From Sandaracinus sp964481145 (lineage in GTDB: Bacteria; Myxococcota_A; Polyangia; Polyangiales; Sandaracinaceae), in the NCBI GenBank assembly GCA_964481145.1, contig CAYZTA010000006.1, positions 1-64,000 of the forward strand: 64,000 nucleotides of DNA. Direction: 5' to 3'. Both the position numbers and the translations under genes were made by a program. Below the pieces are notes generated by a model. That model did no database searches. It saw only the letters and a program-made list of their open reading frames with translations, and was not told the DNA's origin. Below, one piece after another: positions 58,402-64,000 of the stretch. How positions within the stretch are numbered: the stretch's first letter is position 1; each line of letters starts with the position of its first letter.

Positions 58402-60072
58402 TCATCTTCCGGTGAGCGAGGCTTCGAACGACACCATGGAGGCACCCAGGGCGCGGCGGTCTTGCCACGAGGCGCGAGGGACGAGCCGCTCGAGTGCGGT
58501 CGCGATGGCTTCCACGTGACCGACGCGTGCCTCGAGTGCGACATGAGGGCGCACGCGGAGATGGGTGCGGGCGCGGGCGGCGTGTGCACGCAACTCCTCC
58601 GCGCTTCGTGCGGCATCGCCGCCGATCACGGCTTCTGCGGAGGCATGCAGGGATGCGGCGAGATCGGCATCGAGCACGGCGAGGGCGCTGCCGGCGAGCA
58701 CGGGGGAGGGTGAGAGCGCGATGGAGAGAGACTTCGTGGCTTGCGCCGCGCGCTCCGTCCGCAGTGGCGTCCACCCTGCGCGGACATGGGCGATCTGCCG
58801 TGCGTCCGCTCCGGGAGGAACCTCGACGGGAATCACGAACCTCTGTTCGCTTCCCGCGGTGATGGACGGAATCGAAATCCGTGCGCCGTTGACAAGGGGT
58901 TCGATCCCATCTGCGAGCGCACCGCGAATGCGCACGCCCTCGCCCAGTACGATCGACACCTCGACATCGCGCGCCGTAATTTGGCCCCTGTCGCGAATCT
59001 CGGCTTCGAGGATCGCACCGAGCTCCGAGATGCGCGGTGCAATCCGGAACCGGCCATGGCCTCGCTGTGCGATGGCGCGAAGGATTCCCGGGTGGAAGTC
59101 CCATCCGATGCCGATGGCCGTCGTCACGGCGCCCGCCTCGTTGGCCTGGGCGGCCAGTCCGCCGAGCTCGTCCGTCGTCGAGAGCCCGCCATTGGGCACT
59201 CCATCCGAGAGCAAGACGACGATCGATGTGTGCGGACGAATCGCGCCATAGGCGATGCGCAAGCCGGCTTCGATATTCGTGCGCCCTTCGGGGCGAAGCC
59301 CGCGAATCACCCGCCGCGCATGGGCGCCGTCGCCCACGCGCATGGGCGCGAGCGCTTCGCGGGCATCCGTGCCGTAGACGACGATTTGAAGCTCGTCTTC
59401 AGGGCGCAGTCGCGTCAGCAGATGGAGTGCTGCATCGACGAGAGAGTCCCAGGTCGACTCCATCGAGGTCGAAGCATCGATCACGAGGTGGATGCGCAGC
59501 GACGGAATGCGGGTGGGAGTTTCGCCGCCTGTGATTCGCACGAGGACATTCGTCTCGCCTCCCGAAGCGGGCAAAGCGTCGTGTTCGAGTGAGACTTCGC
59601 TCGTCATCGAGTCATCCCCACCCATGCGTGCGTCGGCACCGAAAGAAGAACCCGCGAGCGGCTCGAGCAGACCGAGCGCAGCGATTGCGCCATCGACGCT
59701 CACTCCTTCGCGAGCGATCGCCAGAAGCCCCGTGCCGCTCCCCGTCACGGTCGTGACGGCTGTGCTCGTTGTGCTCGCAGAGTGGATGGGGACCGCGCGA
59801 TCTGTTTCGACGCGGATGTTTTCGAATGTCTGCGCGCCCGAGTTTTCCGCGACGACGACATCCGGTTCGGGGGTCACGGAGGGTGGAGCTGCCACGACGA
59901 CGATGTCTTTTGCTGTGCTGTGCGTGATGCTCATTTCGGGCGGAGCGAGCCGTGCTCGCGCAAGCGGGACGTGCGCATAGAGCGCGCATCCCGGGGCACT
60001 GGAGAGGAGCAGCGTGACGAGGGCCGCACGAAGACTGAGTCGAAGCATCTTGGTGCTCCGACGCGTGTTCAT
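58402..60072 (-). CDS. vWA-domain lipoprotein
   Basis: 556 residues from ATG 60072. ATG 60048, with GGAG 7-8 nt upstream, may be the true start. Signal peptide ending SSAPGC, a probable lipobox. A long Ser/Thr-rich N-terminal region is followed by a vWA domain with the MIDAS motif IDASTSM and VLLSDGVPNGG, and a C-terminal beta-rich region. The fold binds a divalent metal and a protein ligand. It is next to the Ser/Thr kinase gene, which follows on the same strand. It differs from the TSP3 vWA pair upstream and is not a close paralogue. Confidence 0.8.
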   Translation of the reverse strand: MNTRRSTKMLRLSLRAALVTLLLSSAPGCALYAHVPLARARLAPPEMSITHSTAKDIVVVAAPPSVTPEPDVVVAENSGAQTFENIRVETDRAVPIHSASTTSTAVTTVTGSGTGLLAIAREGVSVDGAIAALGLLEPLAGSSFGADARMGGDDSMTSEVSLEHDALPASGGETNVLVRITGGETPTRIPSLRIHLVIDASTSMESTWDSLVDAALHLLTRLRPEDELQIVVYGTDAREALAPMRVGDGAHARRVIRGLRPEGRTNIEAGLRIAYGAIRPHTSIVVLLSDGVPNGGLSTTDELGGLAAQANEAGAVTTAIGIGWDFHPGILRAIAQRGHGRFRIAPRISELGAILEAEIRDRGQITARDVEVSIVLGEGVRIRGALADGIEPLVNGARISIPSITAGSEQRFVIPVEVPPGADARQIAHVRAGWTPLRTERAAQATKSLSIALSPSPVLAGSALAVLDADLAASLHASAEAVIGGDAARSAEELRAHAARARTHLRVRPHVALEARVGHVEAIATALERLVPRASWQDRRALGASMVSFEASLTGR

Positions 60073-60129
60073 GAGCTCCGATTCATTCGCTTTCCGTCCG
60101 CTTTGATCCCGTGGTCGTCAAAAAGACGT

Positions 60130-61269
60130 ATGCTCCCTCCGCGAATGTGGCAGGCACGTCCATTTCCCTATGATCGGCTTCCTCGACTCTCCCGCGCCGA
60201 CTTGAACATGCTGCGACGTTGCGCTCGCGTGTTGCAGAACGATCGACTCGCGTCGATCGCAGAGAGCGTCACCGAGTGGTTGGGTGCGCGTGTCGAGCTC
60301 GAGGAGTCATTGCCGCTCGTTCATTCCACACGTTTTGCTGCAATCGACGCGATTTGCGCAGCGCTCATCGAGCTGCCGTCGTCGGCTCCGATCGCGATTG
60401 AAATCGAGCCGCGCTTCGCGATGATCATCATCGATCGTGTACTTGGCGGGACGGGCGAGAATCTGCCGCCTCACCCGGGAGTGCTGACGGATGTCGAGCG
60501 AGGCATCCTCGCCTATGCGATCGCCCGCGCCCTGACGAACACCACTCCTGGCTCGATGCGCCTCGCGGGCATCGTGACGAGCCCTGCCGCGCTTGCGATG
60601 GTGCTCGGTGAAGAAGGGCTGGTGTGCTGGCCTGCACAGGTGCAAATCGGGAGTGATACCGGTCTTCTGCGTGCGTGGATTCCAGAGCGCGCGCTCTCCG
60701 AAGCATCCTTCGCATCGGTGGGTCCCCTTGCGGGATGGCTTCCGAGTATTTCGTTGCCGGTTTGGGTCGAAGCCGGGCGCGCGTCGCTTCCCGCGAGCGA
60801 GGTGAGTACACTGGATCTCGGCGATATCGTCGTGTTGGACGAGGCCTCCACTCGAGACGTCGTGGTGCGTGCCCGAGGTGGACCCGCATGGCGATGCACG
60901 ATCGAAAGCGACCGCTGGGTCGTTCGCACATACGAACCCGGTCGCCCCATGAATCCTGTGAAGAGAGAAAGATGGATGAGCATGAGTGACGAAGGACGCG
61001 ATCACGCCGCGCAAGTTCTGCAATCCATGGGAGATGCGCCGATCGAGCTCGTGGTCGAGCTCGCGCGTTTCGAGATGCCGCTCGGCGAACTCGCCGCACT
61101 TCGCCCTGGTGAAGTGCTATCGACGGGGCGCGCCATCGGCGAGCGTGTCATCTTACGGGCTGGAGAACGTCTGATCGCACAAGGCGAGCTCGTCGATGTC
61201 GAAGGGGAAATCGGCGTGCGTCTGCTTTCGTTAGGGGCAGGTCCTAAAGCAGCTTGCTCGGGTTCATGA
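60130..61269 (+). CDS. SctQ/FliM-FliN-like type III secretion C-ring protein (orphan)
   Basis: 379 residues from ATG 60130 (ATG 60145 also possible). The C-terminal part is a SpoA (surface presentation of antigens) domain: APIELVVELARFEMPLGELA, GEVLSTGRAIGERVILRAG, and GELVDVEGEIGVRLLSL, matching FliN/SctQ ends. A second SpoA-like region precedes it at about 240-300, and the N-terminal part resembles SctQ. Such proteins form the cytoplasmic sorting platform under type III secretion or flagellar basal bodies. No other secretion gene is here, so it is an orphan or part of a dispersed system. The 3' end overlaps the convergent gene by 26 bp. Confidence 0.72.
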   Translation: MLPPRMWQARPFPYDRLPRLSRADLNMLRRCARVLQNDRLASIAESVTEWLGARVELEESLPLVHSTRFAAIDAICAALIELPSSAPIAIEIEPRFAMIIIDRVLGGTGENLPPHPGVLTDVERGILAYAIARALTNTTPGSMRLAGIVTSPAALAMVLGEEGLVCWPAQVQIGSDTGLLRAWIPERALSEASFASVGPLAGWLPSISLPVWVEAGRASLPASEVSTLDLGDIVVLDEASTRDVVVRARGGPAWRCTIESDRWVVRTYEPGRPMNPVKRERWMSMSDEGRDHAAQVLQSMGDAPIELVVELARFEMPLGELAALRPGEVLSTGRAIGERVILRAGERLIAQGELVDVEGEIGVRLLSLGAGPKAACSGS

Positions 61270-62935
61270 TTCCGTGCGGATCGACGGCGGACTTGATCGC
61301 GCTGAGCATGTCCATGCCGAGCTGTCCTTTTTCCGGCAGGAGCCAGTGCGCATGATCGATGCCCACGCCATGGTGGTGGCTGATCGTGCCTCCGTGAAGG
61401 ACGATGGCACGTGAAGCGTTTTCTTTCATCACGCGCCATTCAGCGATGTCGCGCTCGAGTGAACCTCTCGGATCACGCGCAAAGATGAATGTGAAATAAA
61501 GGCTCGCGCCATCTGCATAGGAATGAGATAGATGCGTCATCACGAGGCCTTGTTGCGGCAAGGTAGATTCTCGTGACGTGATGGCCTCTTCGAGAGCACT
61601 TCGGACGGCTCGATAGAGCCGAGGCACGTTCGTCCACTCCGTGCTCGTCTCGAGTGTGTCCACACCCAAGCCGCGATCCATCATCGGATCGCGCAAATAC
61701 GGCATCTCGAAGCGACGCTCCCACCATGAGTGCCCCGGTCTTCGACCGATGAAGAGCCCTCCAGCGCGCGTCGCGATGGCGATGGCGCGAGCAAGGCCGG
61801 CGCGCACATTCATCCGTTCTCCCTCGAAGCCCATGAGCATCAAGCTCTTCGTCTCCCCGAACCCGACGAACTCGAGCGCTCGGCGCGCCCATGGTGCGCG
61901 CGTCTGCTTGGGCGCGAGCGCTTGGCGAAATTGCTCGAAAAAGCGGGTCTCTCGAGCGTCGCTGAGGCGAATCATCGAAGCGCCCACGTCGCCCTGCACG
62001 AGCTGTCTTCCGGCCTCTACGCCTGCTTCGAAATCACGAAATAAAAATGCCGCGAAATCCCGCGCTGAAGGGAGCGGATGAATCTTCACGGTCGCTTCGG
62101 TGATCACCCCAAGTGTCCCCTCGGAGCCTGCGATGATGCGGTTGATGTCAGGACCCGCCGCCGACGCTGGAAACGAAAGCGTTCGTAGCTCGCCGCGTGG
62201 CGTTGCGAGCTGCGCCGACACGAGAAAATCACTTGCCGAGCCATATCGATTCGAAAGTTGTCCTGCGCTCCGCGCGGCGATCCACCCTCCAAGCGTCGAA
62301 AACTCGAAGGATTGCGGGAAGTGTCCTAGCGTGAACCCACGCGCCTGCAACGCCGCTTCGAGCTGCGGTCCGTAGGCGCCGCTTTCCACGGTCGCGGTGC
62401 GAGAAATCGGATCGACGTCGATCACACGGTTCATGCGCGTCGTGTCGAGCGTCAGAACCCCTGTCTGAGGTTCGGTCTTCGTCGCTTCGACTCCGCCGAC
62501 GACACTCGAACCTCCACCGAAAGGCACGACCGCGATTCGTTCGCGATCGCAAAACGAAAGCAAATCGAGGATTTCGGTGGCGTTGTCTGGATAGACCACC
62601 ACATCGGGCGCGCTTTCGAGTTGGCCGCTGCGGAGCCGCAAAAGATCGTGGTAGCTCCGCCCGAGCGCGTGAAACGATCGCTCGTATGTGTCGATGAATA
62701 CCCGTTCGGGCGAGAGAATGGTGCCGAGCGCGTCGATGATCAGCGGTGAGAGGCGAATGGCAGGCAGCTCCACGCGATCGAGTGAGACCGCTTTGGTTTC
62801 AGGGAGTCGTTCGAGTCCCACGGCCCGTCCGACGAGCTCCCAAAGCTTCTGTTCGTGTCCTCGGGTATCGAATACGACAACGCGAGAGCCCCATCCGTTC
62901 CAGCGCAGCTTTTCGCGTTCGTAGCTGTGTTTCAT
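61244..62935 (-). CDS. alkylglycerone-phosphate synthase (alkyl-DHAP synthase)
   Basis: 563 residues from ATG 62935, with GAGG 5 nt upstream; a GTG at 62971 would add 12 residues. FAD-dependent enzyme that replaces the acyl chain of acyl-DHAP with a fatty alcohol, the key step in ether lipid synthesis. Signatures: LRWNGWGS near the N-terminus, FAD-binding VVPFGGGSSVVGGVE, GSEGTLGVITEATVKIHPLP, and the catalytic-site HHHGVGIDH near the C-terminus. In myxobacteria ether lipids are made during development. No acyltransferase or elb genes are beside it. Confidence 0.9.
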   Translation of the reverse strand: MKHSYEREKLRWNGWGSRVVVFDTRGHEQKLWELVGRAVGLERLPETKAVSLDRVELPAIRLSPLIIDALGTILSPERVFIDTYERSFHALGRSYHDLLRLRSGQLESAPDVVVYPDNATEILDLLSFCDRERIAVVPFGGGSSVVGGVEATKTEPQTGVLTLDTTRMNRVIDVDPISRTATVESGAYGPQLEAALQARGFTLGHFPQSFEFSTLGGWIAARSAGQLSNRYGSASDFLVSAQLATPRGELRTLSFPASAAGPDINRIIAGSEGTLGVITEATVKIHPLPSARDFAAFLFRDFEAGVEAGRQLVQGDVGASMIRLSDARETRFFEQFRQALAPKQTRAPWARRALEFVGFGETKSLMLMGFEGERMNVRAGLARAIAIATRAGGLFIGRRPGHSWWERRFEMPYLRDPMMDRGLGVDTLETSTEWTNVPRLYRAVRSALEEAITSRESTLPQQGLVMTHLSHSYADGASLYFTFIFARDPRGSLERDIAEWRVMKENASRAIVLHGGTISHHHGVGIDHAHWLLPEKGQLGMDMLSAIKSAVDPHGIMNPSKLL

Positions 62936-63032
62936 GAAATCCTCATCGAGAAAATCCTCTTTTGGCGTCACACAATTGCTGTCTCGAGACTCTGATGGAG
63001 GTGCGCTGAGGTTGGAACTGCGACATGCTTGC

Positions 63033-63060
63033 TTGACGTGAGAGCCTGCTGACCTAGATT
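63033..63060 (+). promoter_or_regulatory. candidate sigma-70 promoter for ribA
   Basis: TTGACG at 63033-63038 and TAGATT at 63055-63060 are 16 bp apart, giving a leader of about 95 nt to ATG 63162. I looked for FMN-riboswitch elements in the leader and saw none. Confidence 0.4.
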
Positions 63061-63161
63061 GGGGTCTCGCTCACATCAGAGTGACAACGCTCTTCGCGTG
63101 TCTTGTTCCACCGAGAGTTCGTCGGCTGGTTTCGAGATAAGCGCCAAGGAGACACAATCAC

Positions 63162-63911
63162 ATGATTCCGGTATCGCCAAGTTCGAAGGTGCCTTCCTCT
63201 GTTGTTCGCTATTCAGAGGCGAATGTTCCGACAGCTCACGGCACGTTTCGCTTGGTGGTCTACCGTGAAGATCTCGGCAACGGCGGGTTTCACGATCACG
63301 TGGCTGTCGTTCACGGCGATGTGCGCGGTGAAGAGGTGCTCGTGCGCGTGCACAGCGAGTGCCTGACAGGTGAGGTGCTCCATTCGCTCAAGTGCGATTG
63401 CCGCGAGCAGCTCGACTTTGCGCTTGGTCGCATTGGCAAAGAGGGGCGCGGCGCGGTGCTCTACCTGCGGCAAGAGGGGCGCGGGATTGGGCTCGGCGAT
63501 AAGATTCGTGCCTATGCGCTCCAAGAGCGAGGGGTCGATACGGTCGACGCCAATCGCATGCTTGGATTGCCGGACGATTCTCGTAGCTACGATGTCGCCG
63601 CGTTCATGTGCGCCGATCTCGGCATCCGTTCGGTGGCGCTCCTCACGAACAATCCACTCAAAGTGTCGCATCTTCGTGCGGAGGGCGTGCCGGTCGTGCG
63701 GCGGGTGCCGGTCCATATTGCGCCGAACGAGCACAACCGCGGCTACTTGATCACGAAGACTCGCCGTATGGGGCATCAGTTCGATCTCGCCACGTTGATG
63801 CGCGGACCCAGCCTCGGCGTGGAACCGGTGGATGGCGAACCTGAGCCATTGGTGGATTCCTCGTCTGCGGAGATGCCCGAAAGCAATGTGCGCTCGCTTC
63901 ACGAGCGATGA
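63162..63911 (+). CDS. ribA: GTP cyclohydrolase II
   Basis: 249 residues, with AAGGAG 10 nt upstream. Opens GTP to start riboflavin synthesis. Zinc is bound by Cys67, Cys78 and Cys80 in SECLTGEVLHSLKCDC, with the spacing of E. coli RibA. The catalytic region has RQEGRGIGLGDKIRAYALQE and the end motif YLITKTRRMGH. The N-terminal 20 residues and a C-terminal acidic tail of about 40 residues are longer than in E. coli. Free-standing type, with no DHBP synthase domain fused. Confidence 0.95.
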   Translation: MIPVSPSSKVPSSVVRYSEANVPTAHGTFRLVVYREDLGNGGFHDHVAVVHGDVRGEEVLVRVHSECLTGEVLHSLKCDCREQLDFALGRIGKEGRGAVLYLRQEGRGIGLGDKIRAYALQERGVDTVDANRMLGLPDDSRSYDVAAFMCADLGIRSVALLTNNPLKVSHLRAEGVPVVRRVPVHIAPNEHNRGYLITKTRRMGHQFDLATLMRGPSLGVEPVDGEPEPLVDSSSAEMPESNVRSLHER

Positions 63912-63944
63912 AGACCTCCCGAGCTTCAGCCTGAGAGCGAGCTC

Positions 63945-64000
63945 GTGTTGCGCATCGATAGCGCAATGCATGAGTGCATCTCGCTTCGTAAGCTCGCTTC
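63945..64000 (+). CDS. possible start of a further gene, cut by the window edge
   Basis: A frame open to the window end begins at GTG 63945 or ATG 63966 (reads MHECISLRKLA). No good ribosome site is seen, and a 6-bp hairpin (TTGCGC with GCGCAA, 63948-63966) overlaps it. Too short to judge. Confidence 0.2.
   Translation, partial: MLRIDSAMHECISLRKLA

Noticed and set aside
62936..63161. FMN riboswitch upstream of ribA
   Set aside because: The conserved RFN-element blocks are not visible in the 226-bp region; only a plain promoter candidate is.
1..64000. tRNA, rRNA, insertion sequence or prophage
   Set aside because: I scanned for T-loop/CCA-type sequence, transposase motifs and phage genes by eye and saw none. 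A covariance or HMM search would be needed to be certain.

Overview
The window looks like a chromosomal stretch of a predatory or soil deltaproteobacterium of the phylum Myxococcota. A Polyangia-type organism such as the Sandaracinaceae is my guess, but no rRNA is present to fix it. The evidence is: several Hanks-type Ser/Thr kinases; large hybrid histidine kinases with many receiver domains; many lipoproteins with Asp-Ala-Gly or Asp-Gly-Gly linkers; three secreted proteins ending in a Cys-x-Cys / hydrophobic / Arg-rich sorting tail of MYXO-CTERM type; a DUF2378-like protein (a myxobacterial paralogous family); an MXAN_6640-like metalloprotease; and an alkylglycerone-phosphate synthase. By eye GC is near 60 percent, below most cultured myxobacteria. 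Coding density is very high. I see no tRNA, rRNA, CRISPR array, insertion sequence or prophage.

Layout. 1-2.3 kb: tail of a kelch-like protein, a methyltransferase and a FeeM-like N-acyl amino acid synthase. 2.4-7.5 kb: an RND efflux pair whose adaptor is two adaptors fused in one chain. 7.5-11.5 kb: a secreted subtilisin, then a HmuY-like haem-binding lipoprotein overlapping a secreted metalloprotease. 11.5-17.1 kb: a three-gene two-component operon carrying six receiver domains. 17.2-22.3 kb: a tightly coupled operon of DUF2378 protein, acetolactate-synthase-like TPP enzyme, KAS III-like enzyme and hybrid histidine kinase, which I regard as the best candidate for an undescribed small-molecule system. 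22.5-26.6 kb: an 805-residue cysteine-rich lipoprotein, a second lipoprotein and a double GST-N protein. 26.7-39.9 kb: a stress and regulation neighbourhood (PNPOx-like protein, AI-2E-type permease, two Ser/Thr kinases, hybrid kinase, UspA, RpoH-like sigma, YtxH-like protein, exo/endonuclease family protein, zinc-ribbon membrane protein, KDPG-aldolase-like protein). 40.0-43.9 kb: a YqiJ/NfeD-like protein, two flotillins and a SpoT-type HD hydrolase in one run. 43.9-49.8 kb: biotin synthase, a polytopic membrane protein, a cupredoxin-like lipoprotein, an anchored secreted protein and an aspartate aminotransferase. 49.9-53.6 kb: two paralogous vWA/TSP3 lipoproteins. 53.9-55.4 kb: an OmpA-like lipoprotein and a CpoB-like protein. 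55.4-60.1 kb: Sco, haem O synthase, a Ser/Thr kinase and a vWA lipoprotein. 60.1-63.9 kb: an orphan SctQ/FliM-FliN-like protein, alkylglycerone-phosphate synthase and GTP cyclohydrolase II.

Themes. Signal production and sensing dominate: two candidate lipid/small-molecule synthase loci (1.4-2.3 kb and 17.2-22.3 kb), four hybrid kinases, three Ser/Thr kinases and one alternative sigma factor. A second theme is a large exported and tethered proteome. A third is extreme compaction: start/stop overlaps in operons and at least five convergent pairs whose 3' ends overlap by 22-45 bp.
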